A stretch of 64,000 nucleotides of DNA from DATKSS01 sp035468355 (GCA_035468355.1 DATITA010000024.1:13850-77849), one strand, 5' to 3'. Shown: positions 24,774-33,288, counted from the stretch's first letter. Numbers and translations are program-made. The notes: generated by a model not told the origin, from the letters alone.

Positions 24774-25266
24774 AGGCCAGCCAGGCCGCCGGATCGACCG
24801 ACCTCCCGTCGACCTGGACCTCCAGATGGACGTGCGGCCCCGTGGCGCGCCCGGTCGAGCCCACCAGGCCGAGGACCTCGCCGGGAGTCAGCGATTCGCC
24901 ACTGCGCACGTGGAACGCAGACAGGTGGCAGTACAGGATGCGGACGTGCGGATCGACGATCACCGCGACGAACATCCCCGCGCCTCCAGGGTCGAAACCA
25001 GTGCGAGCGGTCCCCGCCGTGGCCGAGGCAACGGCTGTGCCGGCGGGGGCCGCGAGGTCGATGCCGGTGTGGATGTGATGACCTGGGCAGAACGGGTCGA
25101 AGGGTTCCAGCTCGAGCGCGGTGCAGCCGAACCTCTGGCTGATGACGGCGCCTTCGACCACGCCAGCGAGGGGCAGCCTGACGTGACTAGGCACTTGTGA
25201 GGCGGCAACGATCCAGATGAAAGCTGCCGCCAACGCCAGGGCCGGGACCCGTACGAGCGCGATCAC
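24769..25266 (-). CDS. M23 (LytM) family metallopeptidase
   Basis: The 165-residue protein has an N-terminal hydrophobic signal or anchor (VPALALAAAFIWIVAAS, residues ~7-23) and then an M23 endopeptidase domain. The zinc ligands are visible: HTGIDLAAPAGT (His and Asp), and TGPHVHLEV with the HxH pair; YCHLSAF gives the additional catalytic histidine. Such enzymes cut peptidoglycan peptide bridges. The GTG start at 25266 overlaps the stop of the TrbL-like gene. As the third gene of this run it may locally open the wall for a membrane-spanning complex. The longer open frame upstream lies inside trbL and is rejected. Confidence 0.88.
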   Translation of the reverse strand: MIALVRVPALALAAAFIWIVAASQVPSHVRLPLAGVVEGAVISQRFGCTALELEPFDPFCPGHHIHTGIDLAAPAGTAVASATAGTARTGFDPGGAGMFVAVIVDPHVRILYCHLSAFHVRSGESLTPGEVLGLVGSTGRATGPHVHLEVQVDGRSVDPAAWLAS

Positions 25267-26159
25267 GCCTTGGCAATCGCGTGCTCGAGGTGGTGAAACG
25301 CCTGATCGACCGTCGATTGCAGCTTGTGCGCCACCTTCTCGGCGCCTCCCAGCGCACCCGGCACCTTGAACACGAGCAGAAGCGAGGCCAACGCGAAGAG
25401 ATGATGGACGGGCGTCGTGCCGTCCTTCTCGAGCCCGAAGCCGACCGCGATCACGAACAGTTGAGCGGGCTGCATCAAGAGGTTGGAGGTGAAGTTGGAG
25501 GCCCACTGCTTGGAGATGTGGTGAGTCTCCGGCAGCGTGAACAGCAGACCAGCGATCGGCGCCGTGATCGCCAAGACGATGAGGATCGCGTAGCGCACCA
25601 GGTACGTGACCGCGAGCACGTCGTACCCGACCGCGAGGATGGCCGTGGTCACGATCTCCCAGATCCCGGCGCTGGGGCCATACGCCGAGTTCGCCAGCCA
25701 GTCCGCCGGGCTGTCGAGTGAGGCGAAGCCCTGGATCACCTTGCAAAGGGTGTTGGTGATGTCGACCACCGCCTGGAAGAGCGGAAGCGAGAAATTGATC
25801 AGGACCGCGCCCATGAACAGGCGGGGCAGCAGGATTCGAGCCGAATACTGCGTCCGCAGTCCGTGGCCCCACATGATCCGGTAGGAGGCCCACATCGCGA
25901 CCAGCACCAGCGCCGCATTGGAGACGATCTGGACCTTGGGCTCGAACCGTTTAATCGTGGCGTTGGCGATGAAGTCGCCGCTCGTCTCGAAATCCTTGGT
26001 GCTGAGGACGAAATCGAACCACACCTTGTCAAGGAGCCCGACGCTGTCGTTGAGCAACAGGACGACAATGCTCGCCGGATGCTGGAACGGAGCCAGTATG
26101 TCGAGCAGCTTGCCCAGGACCACGAGCAGCGACTGGATCTCGCCGAACAGCTGATCCAT
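25263..26159 (-). CDS. TrbL/VirB6-like polytopic membrane protein
   Basis: The 298-residue protein has about six to seven hydrophobic helices, including LLVVLGKLLDILAPF, IVSNAALVLVAMWASYRIMW, FMGAVLINFSLPLFQAVV, AILAVGYDVLAVTYLVRYAILIVLAITAPIAGLLFTL (two helices) and QLFVIAVGFG. This layout, with a W/Y-rich core and a conserved polytopic middle, resembles the TrbL/VirB6 inner-membrane component of type IV secretion systems. The start is ATG 26159 (MDQLFGEIQ), five bases after the stop of the VirB2-like gene. No VirB4-type ATPase lies in the window, so the system is incomplete here. The assignment is by topology and context. Confidence 0.7.
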   Translation of the reverse strand: MDQLFGEIQSLLVVLGKLLDILAPFQHPASIVVLLLNDSVGLLDKVWFDFVLSTKDFETSGDFIANATIKRFEPKVQIVSNAALVLVAMWASYRIMWGHGLRTQYSARILLPRLFMGAVLINFSLPLFQAVVDITNTLCKVIQGFASLDSPADWLANSAYGPSAGIWEIVTTAILAVGYDVLAVTYLVRYAILIVLAITAPIAGLLFTLPETHHISKQWASNFTSNLLMQPAQLFVIAVGFGLEKDGTTPVHHLFALASLLLVFKVPGALGGAEKVAHKLQSTVDQAFHHLEHAIAKA

Positions 26160-26163
26160 GGAT

Positions 26164-26430
26164 CTACTTCGTCGAGTTCGGCACCGAGCTGGTGAGGATG
26201 GTGACGAGCGAGCTGGCCACCTCGACCCCGATCGTCCCGACCACGATGCGCTGGATCCACTGCTTGGCCGCGAGGGCCGACTTGGATTCCACCGCGGTGA
26301 TCTTCCAAATGAAGGCGAAAATAAAGGCAAGCGCGCCGATTGATCCGACCAGCGCCTGCCCGATGTGTGTCCAGGTGAGGATCAAGTCCTGAATCGGGGT
26401 GATGTCCGGTCCGGCGGCAAGAAACGGCAT
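26164..26430 (-). CDS. VirB2/TrbC-like small membrane protein
   Basis: The 88-residue protein has a short N-terminus, two hydrophobic helices (ALVGSIGALAFIFAFIW and IVVGTIGVEVASSLVTIL), and a polar loop with basic residues between them. Size and two-helix layout are those of TrbC/VirB2 pilins or small pore subunits of type IV secretion. It is the first gene of a run with the TrbL-like and M23 genes. ATG at 26430 has GGAGG five bases upstream. The 16-base element and a TAACGT -10 box precede it at the same spacing as before ssb. Confidence 0.65.
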   Translation of the reverse strand: MPFLAAGPDITPIQDLILTWTHIGQALVGSIGALAFIFAFIWKITAVESKSALAAKQWIQRIVVGTIGVEVASSLVTILTSSVPNSTK

Positions 26431-26483
26431 GTGAACCTCCAGTTGTTTTGAGGTGCACGTTAGGCACGTATCGCCGGCGGAGG

Positions 26484-26499
26484 AACCCAGCCTGTTAAG
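26484..26499 (-). promoter_or_regulatory. 16-bp element before the VirB2-like gene
   Basis: The minus strand reads CTTAACAGGCTGGGTT, ending 53 bases before the ATG, exactly as before ssb. TAACGT occupies the same position as TAGCCT before ssb. The rest of the two 53-base leaders is unrelated apart from the Shine-Dalgarno, so the conserved part is limited to element, -10 box and spacing. This supports a shared activator or alternative sigma factor. Confidence 0.6.
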
Positions 26500-26544
26500 G
26501 CAGCCCGCGCAAGCCCGAGGCGCCCGTGGCCTAAATTTGTACTG

Positions 26545-27975
26545 GTGGCCAAAAAGCTCGCCGAGTACGAGGCCAAACGCGACTTCAAGCACACTCCTGA
26601 ACCGGGAGGCCGGGTGCCTCGCAAGGCTGCGCGGGCGCTCCGGTTCGTAGTCCAGGAGCACCATGCTCGACGCCTGCACTGGGACTTTCGGCTCGAGCGC
26701 GACGGCGTGCTGGTGTCCTGGGCCGTGCCCAAAGGCGTGCCGCCCGACCCCAAGAAGAACCACCTCGCGGTCCACGTGGAGGACCATCCGCTTGGATACA
26801 TCGACTTTGCGGGCCAGATCCCGGCCGGCAACTACGGGGCCGGCCAGGTTTCGATCTGGGACCACGGCACCTACGAAACCGAAAAATGGTCCGACCGCGA
26901 GGTGATGGTCGTCCTGCATGGCGAGCGGGTCCAGGGCCGTTACGTGCTGTTCCAGACCAACGGGGAGAACTGGATGATCCATCGCATGGACCCGCCTCAG
27001 GACCCTGAGCGCGACGCCATGCCCGAGACGATCGTGCCGATGATGGCCAAGCTCGGCTCGGCCAGCCCCAAGCCCGACGCTCCCTGGGGGTTCGAGTTCA
27101 AATGGGATGGGATCCGCGCCCTCGCCTATGTCGACGGCGGACGCGTGCGGCTGATCAGCCGGAGCGGCGAGGAGATCACGCCCCGCTACCCGGAGGTCCA
27201 CGCGATGGGCCGCGCACTCGGCTCCAAAGAGGTCATCCTCGACGGCGAGGTGGTTGCGCTTGACGACAAGGGCCGCCCGAGCTTCGAGGAGATCCAGCAG
27301 CGGATGGGCCTCACCTCGGAGACCGACATCCGCCGCAAGATGAAGACCGTGCCCGTGACGTACATGGTCTTCGACCTCCTGTGGCAGGACGGCCACTCGC
27401 TGATGGCACAGCCCTACACCGAGCGGCGCCGCGCCCTGGAAAAGCTGAAGCTGGCGGGCCAGTCGTGGCAGACGCCCCCGTTCGAGAGGGGAGGCGGGCA
27501 GGCCATGCTGGACGCGAGCGCCAGGGCGGGGCTCGAAGGCGTCATGGCCAAGCGCCTGGACTCTCGATACGAACCCGGCCGGCGGAGCGGCGCCTGGGTG
27601 AAGGTCAAGAACCGCAACCGACAGGAGCTGGTGATCGCGGGCTGGCTCGAGGGCGAGGGCAAGCGTCACGGCTACCCCGGGGCGCTGCTGCTCGGCTACT
27701 ACGACCGGGGCAAACTGATCTACGCGGGCAAGGTGGGAACCGGCTTCACCGATGCGATGCTCGAGAAGCTGAAGGTGCTGTTGAAGCCCCTGGCCCAGGA
27801 CAAGAGCCCCTTTCACTCAGGCTCGCCTCCTCGCGCCGCGCACTTTGTGAAACCGAAGCTCGTGGCAGAGTTCGAGTTCGTCGAATGGACGCGGTCCGGA
27901 CAGCTTCGTGCGCCTGCGTTCAAGGGCCTTCGCGCCGACAAGCCTGCGAAGGACGTGGTTCGCGAAGGTGGCTAA
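26545..27975 (+). CDS. ligD: LigD-type protein: phosphoesterase domain fused to ATP-dependent DNA ligase
   Basis: The 476-residue protein has the two nonpolymerase parts of LigD for end joining. Residues ~30-150 are the 3'-phosphoesterase domain (FVVQEHHARRLHWDFRLE, WAVPKG, HVEDHPLGY, GNYGAGQVSIWD). Residues ~165-470 are the ligase, with Lys186 in FEFKWDGIRA as the adenylated residue, then LDGEVVALD, VFDLLW and GLEGVMAKRLDS. A TAAATT box seven bases before the GTG start, with no Shine-Dalgarno, suggests a leaderless message. The polymerase domain is a separate gene directly downstream, so LigD is split into two proteins. Confidence 0.93.
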   Translation: MAKKLAEYEAKRDFKHTPEPGGRVPRKAARALRFVVQEHHARRLHWDFRLERDGVLVSWAVPKGVPPDPKKNHLAVHVEDHPLGYIDFAGQIPAGNYGAGQVSIWDHGTYETEKWSDREVMVVLHGERVQGRYVLFQTNGENWMIHRMDPPQDPERDAMPETIVPMMAKLGSASPKPDAPWGFEFKWDGIRALAYVDGGRVRLISRSGEEITPRYPEVHAMGRALGSKEVILDGEVVALDDKGRPSFEEIQQRMGLTSETDIRRKMKTVPVTYMVFDLLWQDGHSLMAQPYTERRRALEKLKLAGQSWQTPPFERGGGQAMLDASARAGLEGVMAKRLDSRYEPGRRSGAWVKVKNRNRQELVIAGWLEGEGKRHGYPGALLLGYYDRGKLIYAGKVGTGFTDAMLEKLKVLLKPLAQDKSPFHSGSPPRAAHFVKPKLVAEFEFVEWTRSGQLRAPAFKGLRADKPAKDVVREGG

Positions 27976-28972
27976 GGAGACTTCGGTCGACGTCCAGATC
28001 GAGGAACGCACCCTCAAGCTCACGAACCTCGAGAAGGTCCTGTATCCGGAGACCGGTTTCACCAAAGCGCAGGTCATCGACTACTACACCCGCATCGCAC
28101 CGGCGCTCCTTCCCCACACCCGCGACCATCCGCTGACGCTCAAGCGCTACCCCAACGGGGTCGACGCCGAGTTCTTCTATGAGAAGAACTGTCCCAAGCA
28201 CCGGCCGCCCTGGGTGCAGACGGCGACGGTGTGGAGCGGCGGCAACAACCGCGACATGTACTACTGCCTTTGCCAGGACAAGCCCACGCTCGTGTGGCTT
28301 GCTCAGATCGCGACACTCGAGTTCCACACCTCACTGTCTCTCGCCTCGAACCTCCCCCAGCCGCGCACGATGGTCTTCGACCTCGATCCCGGGCCGCCCG
28401 CGACCATCGTCGAGTGCTGCCGCATCGGGCTCATGCTGCGCGACCTCTTCGCCGAGCACGGGCTCGAGTGCCACGCCAAGACGTCGGGTTCCAAGGGGCT
28501 GCAGCTTTACGTGCCGCTGAACACGAAGGTCACCTACGTCGAGACCAAGGTCATATCCAAGGGCCTGGCTCAACTCTTCGAGGAGAAGCACCCGGATCTG
28601 GCGGTGCACAAGCAGCTCAAGGAGCTGCGCACTGGTCGGGTGCTCATCGACTGGAGCCAGAACGACCAGTACAAGACCACCGTCAACGTCTATTCGCTGC
28701 GAGCCCGCGCCCGCCCCACCGTGTCCACGCCAGTGACGTGGGACGAGGTCGAGAAATGCCTCAAAGCGAAAGAGCCGAGCCTGCTGGTCTTCGATTCCGA
28801 CCAGGTCCTCAAGCGCGTCGACAAGCTGGGCGACCTGTTCGAGCCGGTCATCAAGAAGAAACAGAAGCTGCCGAAGGCGCTCATCGATGCGACCGGCGGG
28901 GCGACGGCGCTGGACAAGATGGCCAACCGGCGACATGGCGGAGGACGGGTCCGCCGGCCGCCGCCCCAATGA
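27968..28972 (+). CDS. ligD: LigD-type primase/polymerase domain protein
   Basis: The 334-residue protein is the archaeo-eukaryotic-primase-type polymerase of LigD, which fills gaps during end joining. It opens with LKLTNLEKVLYPETGFTKAQVIDYY and KRYPNGVDAEFFYEKNCPKH, then the metal motif VFDLDPGPP (Asp138, Asp140), and KTSGSKGLQLYVP and IDWSQNDQYKTTVNVYS, all family hallmarks. GTG at 27968 overlaps the end of the ligase gene by eight bases. Together they rebuild a full LigD. No Ku gene is visible in the window. Confidence 0.93.
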   Translation: MAKETSVDVQIEERTLKLTNLEKVLYPETGFTKAQVIDYYTRIAPALLPHTRDHPLTLKRYPNGVDAEFFYEKNCPKHRPPWVQTATVWSGGNNRDMYYCLCQDKPTLVWLAQIATLEFHTSLSLASNLPQPRTMVFDLDPGPPATIVECCRIGLMLRDLFAEHGLECHAKTSGSKGLQLYVPLNTKVTYVETKVISKGLAQLFEEKHPDLAVHKQLKELRTGRVLIDWSQNDQYKTTVNVYSLRARARPTVSTPVTWDEVEKCLKAKEPSLLVFDSDQVLKRVDKLGDLFEPVIKKKQKLPKALIDATGGATALDKMANRRHGGGRVRRPPPQ

Positions 28973-30240
28973 CACCGCGAGTCGTCATCGCGGGGGCCGG
29001 CTTCGGCGGCCTGACCTGCGCCCGCGCCCTCAAGCGCTCGCCGGTGAGCGTAGTCCTGGTGGACCGCAACAACTACCACCTGTTCACGCCGCTGCTGTAC
29101 CAGGTCGCTTCGGCCCTGCTCGACCCGGGCGAGATAGCCCGGCCGGTGCGCGAGCTGATCCGCCCTCTTTCCAACATCGAGTTTCGCCAGGCGGAGGTCA
29201 CCGGTGTCGACATGGACGGCCGAGTGCTCGCCACCGATCACGGGACGATCCCCTATGACTATTTGGTTCTGGCCACCGGCGCGCAGAGCGACTATTTCGG
29301 CAACCAGGCGCTAGCCGACCGTACGTTCGGGCTCAAGCACCTGGGCGACGGGCTGGCGCTGCGCAACCGGATCCTGTCCCAATTCGAGGCTGCCCAATGG
29401 ACTCCCGAAGGGTCGCGCCGGCGCGCCCTGCTTACCTTCGTGGTGATCGGAGGAGGGCCGACCGGCGTCGAGATGGCGGGCGCGCTGTCGGAGCTCATTC
29501 ACCTGGTGCTGCGCAAGGACTACCCGAGGCTCGACCTGGCTGAGGTGCGTGTCGTGCTCGTCGAGGCGGCGCCCCACGTGCTAGGCACGTTCGAGCCGAA
29601 GCTTCGAGAGGCCGCGCGACTCTCGCTGGTGAAAAAGGGCGTCGAGGTCATGCTCGGGGCCATGGTCGAATCCGTGGACGGGGACGACGTCCGCCTGAAG
29701 GGCGGGCACGAGATTGCGGCGGGGACGGTGATCTGGACCGCCGGCGTCCGCGCCTCGGACCTGGGCGGCACACTTGGCGTGCCCTTGGGGCGCCAGCAGC
29801 GCGTGCGCGTCGACGCCACGCTCCAGCTGCCGGGACACCCTGTCGTGTTCGCGATCGGTGATCTGGCCGGCGCCGCCGCGGGCGAGGTGCTCCTGCCGAT
29901 GCTCATCCCGGTGGCCATGCAGGAGGCAAAGCACGTGGCGGCGACGATCGACAAGATGTTACGAACCGGCGGCGCCCGCGAATTCCGGTACCGAGATCCG
30001 GGGATCATGGCGACGATCGGGCGCAACTCCGCGGTCGCCCAGTTCGGCGCGGTGCGACTGTCCGGGTTCCTTGGTTGGATGATGTGGCTCGCGGTGCACC
30101 TGGTGAACGTGATCAGCTTCCGGAGCCGCATCCTCGTCCTGGTCAACTGGGCCTGGGACTACGTCTTCTACGACCGACCGATCCGCCTCATCGTGCGGGC
30201 GGCCGACGATCGGGGCTTGGCGGCCCGGACCGCGCGATGA
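28969..30240 (+). CDS. ndh: Type II NADH:quinone oxidoreductase (NDH-2)
   Basis: The 423-residue protein passes NADH electrons to quinone without pumping protons. It shows the FAD fold RVVIAGAGFGGLTCARAL, the family NNYHLFTPLLYQVASALL, the NAD fold TFVVIGGGPTGVEMAGAL, VIWTAGVRAS and VFAIGDLAG, plus the quinone-side AMQEAKHVAATI. The C-terminus has an amphipathic region with W-rich helices (LGWMMWLAVHLVNVISF) that attach it to the membrane. ATG at 28969 overlaps the LigD polymerase stop as ATGA, and its own stop overlaps the lipoprotein start. Confidence 0.9.
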   Translation: MTPRVVIAGAGFGGLTCARALKRSPVSVVLVDRNNYHLFTPLLYQVASALLDPGEIARPVRELIRPLSNIEFRQAEVTGVDMDGRVLATDHGTIPYDYLVLATGAQSDYFGNQALADRTFGLKHLGDGLALRNRILSQFEAAQWTPEGSRRRALLTFVVIGGGPTGVEMAGALSELIHLVLRKDYPRLDLAEVRVVLVEAAPHVLGTFEPKLREAARLSLVKKGVEVMLGAMVESVDGDDVRLKGGHEIAAGTVIWTAGVRASDLGGTLGVPLGRQQRVRVDATLQLPGHPVVFAIGDLAGAAAGEVLLPMLIPVAMQEAKHVAATIDKMLRTGGAREFRYRDPGIMATIGRNSAVAQFGAVRLSGFLGWMMWLAVHLVNVISFRSRILVLVNWAWDYVFYDRPIRLIVRAADDRGLAARTAR

Positions 30241-30932
30241 GGCGTGCGCTCTACATAGTCGTGGCAGCCCTCGTGCTGTCGGCATGCGGCGGCGGAGGAC
30301 CGCAGCCGAAGGCGGTGGACCCCGCACAGATCCTGCGCGACGGCGCCGCCGCGATGTCGAAGCTCACCACCGTGACCGCCACCTTGAAGTTCACGAAGGG
30401 TGCGGTCACGTTCCAGGGCTTCACCCTGGCCGGGGCGAAGACCGCGGTGCGGCTCCCGGGCGACAGCGACACGACATACACGGTCAAGCAGCAGGACCTG
30501 TCCCTGAGCATCGAGGTCGTGATCATGAGCGGCCACGTTTTCGTGCACGTCCCCTTCTCGACCTTCCAGGAGGTCACCGGCCCCGCCGCGGTTGCCATCC
30601 CCGACCTGGCCAAGCTCTTCGACCCATCCACCGGGCTGCCCGCCGTGATCCCGGCGGGGCAGACGCCAAGGTACCTTGGCCTCGACGAGGCGGGCGGCGT
30701 CAGCTGCTACCGCGTCAGCGCGACCTACACCACGGACCAGGTGCACGCGATGCTCCCGCAGCTGAGCGCGGCCGGCGCAGTGCAGGCCGTCATCTGGGTC
30801 GGAGCGACCGACCACCTGATCCGCAAGGCGACGCTTGACGGTGCGTTCGGCGACGGCGGCAAAGAGAGCTCCGTCGAAGTCGACATCGGGGGCTTTAACT
30901 CGGCGGTCAGCATCACCTCGCCGTCCCCGTAG
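30237..30932 (+). CDS. LppX/LprG-like lipoprotein
   Basis: The 231-residue protein has a lipoprotein signal ending in LSACGGGG (lipobox around residues 14-17), then the LppX/LprA/F/G architecture: ILRDGAAAMSKLTTVTATLKF, AVRLPGDSDTTYTVKQ-type strands and GAVQAVIWVGATDHLIRKATLDG. In mycobacteria LprG binds triacylated lipids and, with the P55 exporter in the same operon, moves lipids to the cell surface. Here an MFS exporter follows by 14 bases, the same order. ATG overlaps the ndh stop as ATGA. Assignment rests on layout and context. Confidence 0.75.
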   Translation: MRRALYIVVAALVLSACGGGGPQPKAVDPAQILRDGAAAMSKLTTVTATLKFTKGAVTFQGFTLAGAKTAVRLPGDSDTTYTVKQQDLSLSIEVVIMSGHVFVHVPFSTFQEVTGPAAVAIPDLAKLFDPSTGLPAVIPAGQTPRYLGLDEAGGVSCYRVSATYTTDQVHAMLPQLSAAGAVQAVIWVGATDHLIRKATLDGAFGDGGKESSVEVDIGGFNSAVSITSPSP

Positions 30933-30946
30933 CCCAGGCAACGCCC

Positions 30947-32452
30947 GTGTCGAAGCGCGCCCTGCTCGGTCTGGCCGGCGCCGGCCTGTTCGTCGCGGCG
31001 CTCGACGCATACGTCGTCGTCACCCTGCTGCCCGCGATGACCGGAGACGTGGGCCTGAGCATCGATCAGCTCGACAAGGCCGCTCCCATCGTCACCGGGT
31101 TCCTGGCGGGGTACGTGATCGCGATGCCACTGCTCGGCGCCTATTCCGACGTACGCGGGCGCGCGCCCGTCTATGCGGCATGCATGGCCGCGTTCGCGGC
31201 CGCGTCGGTAATCACCGCGACAGCAGGCTTGTGGAGCTTCGCTGGGTTGCCGTGGCTGGTCGCGGGACGGTTCATCCAGGGCCTCGGCGGCGGCGGCCTG
31301 GTCCCCCTGTCGCTCGCCCTGGCCGCAGACCTGTACCGCGAACGGGCGCGCACCATCGCGCTCGGCTCGATGGCGGCGCTGCAGGAGGCGGGGAGCGTCT
31401 TCGGCCCGCTGTACGGCGCGACGCTCGCATCCGTTGCGGCGGGCCTAGGAGGCTGGCGATTCGTGTTCTGGCTCAACGTGCCGCTCGCCGTGATCTGCGG
31501 CGCGGGGCTGCTGGCCGCGTCGCGCCATGCGACGCCCCAGCCCAGCCCGACGCGCTCATCCGTCGACTGGGCGGGCGCGGCCCTGCTCGGGATCGGCCTC
31601 GGCCTGCTCGTGCTGGCCCTTTACCCTGACGACCCCGGCCACCGAGCGGTCAACGCCTACTTCGTGCCCGCGTTTGCCGCCTGCGTGGTATGCCTGGCGG
31701 CGTATGGCTGGCGGCAGCTCCGGCGCCTCGAGCCGCTGATCCCGCGCCACCTGTTGCGAAGCCGCATTTTCGCCGGGGCCTCCCTGGCCAACCTGCTCGT
31801 GGGCGCCGCCTTGATGGTGGCGCTGGTCGACGTGCCCATCCTCGGGCGGCTGGTGTTCGGCCTCGACCAGCTCGGCTCCGGGCTGCTGCTGACTCAGTTT
31901 CTGGCCGGGGTGCCGATCGGCGCGGTCGCCGGCGGGATCCTCGCCGGGCGAATCGGCGCCCGGCTCACGGCCGCCATCGGGGTGATGGTCGCCGCCGCGT
32001 CCTTCCTGCAGATGTCAGGCTGGACGGCGAACGAGCTGGCCCTTCGCCTCGGTCCGCTGCGGCAGGCCGACATCGCCCTCGCCGCCTGTGGTCTGGGATT
32101 TGGGCTCGTGATCGCCCCTGTCACGGCCGCCGTGCTCACGCTGACCAGTCAGCAGAGCCATGGGCTCGCCACCAGCCTCGTGGTGCTCGCCCGGACGATG
32201 GGTATGCTCATCGGCCTCTCTGCGCTGACCGCGTTCGGCCTGTATCGGTTCCACCAGATCCTCGGTACGCCCGTTTTGCACGGCTCGGACGTCCACTCCC
32301 AGGTCCGCGAGCTGGAGGCGCTCGTCGCGTCGGCCTTCCTGCGGGAGTACCGCGAGATCTTCCAGGTCGCGGCCGTGATCTGCGTGCTGGCCGCGCTGAC
32401 GATCGCTTTGACCCTCGGCCCTCAGCGCTTGCGGGCCACTGCGATCAGGTAA
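30947..32452 (+). CDS. MFS exporter, P55/DHA2-like
   Basis: The 501-residue protein has ~14 hydrophobic helices and MFS signatures: VAALDAYVVVTLLPAM in helix 1, the loop GAYSDVRGRAPVY, and RFIQGLGGGGLVPLSLALAADLY, all typical of the DHA2 drug/lipid exporter group. It follows the LprG-like gene, mirroring the lprG-p55 operon of mycobacteria, where P55 exports lipids and gives drug tolerance. A multidrug role without lipid transport is the alternative. GTG start at 30947. Its end overlaps the convergent methyltransferase by 31 bases. Confidence 0.88.
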   Translation: MSKRALLGLAGAGLFVAALDAYVVVTLLPAMTGDVGLSIDQLDKAAPIVTGFLAGYVIAMPLLGAYSDVRGRAPVYAACMAAFAAASVITATAGLWSFAGLPWLVAGRFIQGLGGGGLVPLSLALAADLYRERARTIALGSMAALQEAGSVFGPLYGATLASVAAGLGGWRFVFWLNVPLAVICGAGLLAASRHATPQPSPTRSSVDWAGAALLGIGLGLLVLALYPDDPGHRAVNAYFVPAFAACVVCLAAYGWRQLRRLEPLIPRHLLRSRIFAGASLANLLVGAALMVALVDVPILGRLVFGLDQLGSGLLLTQFLAGVPIGAVAGGILAGRIGARLTAAIGVMVAAASFLQMSGWTANELALRLGPLRQADIALAACGLGFGLVIAPVTAAVLTLTSQQSHGLATSLVVLARTMGMLIGLSALTAFGLYRFHQILGTPVLHGSDVHSQVRELEALVASAFLREYREIFQVAAVICVLAALTIALTLGPQRLRATAIR

Positions 32453-33288
32453 GAGTGGTGATAGCGGAACGCGTCGTCGGGATCTCCCAGGCTGTCCATG
32501 GCCGATTCGACCTCCGACTCGAGCTCCCTGCGGTAACTGGGGCCGAGCGAGTTGATCAGCGTGTATGGAAGCGGCCCCGCCCCTGCCATCAGGTCGGTCC
32601 ATTCATGAGCGTCGCGCGTGCGCCCGCCCGTCACCATCTCGGTCATGCGGGTCACTTCGAAACCGGCGGCAGACAGGATTTGCGGCAGCACGTCCGGCTC
32701 GCCGAACCGCGACCGTTCTGAGCTGTATCGCGGAAGGCTCAGGTAGTGGCGTCGGGCGAGAGGGGCGAGGCCCTGGAAGAAGAGGTCCTGGGCGCGGGTG
32801 CTGAGGCTTCGCCTCTGGCATGAGACCGCCAAACGCCCACCCCGGCGCAGCACCCGGGCCGCCTCGCCAAGGGCCGCAGGCGGGTCGGCGAAATAGGTCA
32901 GCGCCTCGCCCATCGTGACCAGGTCGAAGGTCGAGGGCCGAAAGACGAGGTCCTCGGCGGCCATCCCGAGAAACTGCAGCTTTTTGACGCTCCCCGCTCG
33001 GCGGTCGTGACTCTTCCTGGAGCGGGCGATCGACAGCATCCGCTCCGAGAGGTCGATGCCGATCACTGCGCCCGGGCTAACCAGCGGGGCGAGGAGATGG
33101 GCGACGAGGCCGGTGCCCGTCCCGACGTCGAGCGCGTGCTCGGCCTTCACCGGGGCTGCAAGCTCCACCAGCCTGGCGGCCACCCGGGCGTGTTGCCCGC
33201 CGGCCCAGGTGTCATAGTCCGCCGCGACGCGGTCGAAGAAGTCGACCAGGTGGTCGACCATCTCATCGGACGAGTCCGGGTCCATCAC
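32422..33288 (-). CDS. Class I SAM-dependent methyltransferase (UbiE-like)
   Basis: The 288-residue protein has VDFFDRVAADYDTWAGGQ near the start, motif I ALDVGTGTGLVAHLLAP, post-I VIGIDLSERMLSIA, and FDLVTMGEALTYFADPPAAL with AARVLRRGGRLAVSCQ. This is the UbiE/COQ5-type layout, used on quinones, lipids and small molecules. The start may be GTG 33288 or ATG 33285; no ribosome site is visible. The last 31 bases overlap the MFS gene on the other strand. It stands alone. Confidence 0.82.
   Translation of the reverse strand: MMDPDSSDEMVDHLVDFFDRVAADYDTWAGGQHARVAARLVELAAPVKAEHALDVGTGTGLVAHLLAPLVSPGAVIGIDLSERMLSIARSRKSHDRRAGSVKKLQFLGMAAEDLVFRPSTFDLVTMGEALTYFADPPAALGEAARVLRRGGRLAVSCQRRSLSTRAQDLFFQGLAPLARRHYLSLPRYSSERSRFGEPDVLPQILSAAGFEVTRMTEMVTGGRTRDAHEWTDLMAGAGPLPYTLINSLGPSYRRELESEVESAMDSLGDPDDAFRYHHSYLIAVARKR

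Noticed and set aside
24765..26498. TTAACA as an ordinary -35 hexamer
   Set aside because: No -10 box lies 16-19 bases downstream at ssb or the VirB2-like gene; the aligned TANNNT boxes are 30 bases away, so an activator site is preferred.
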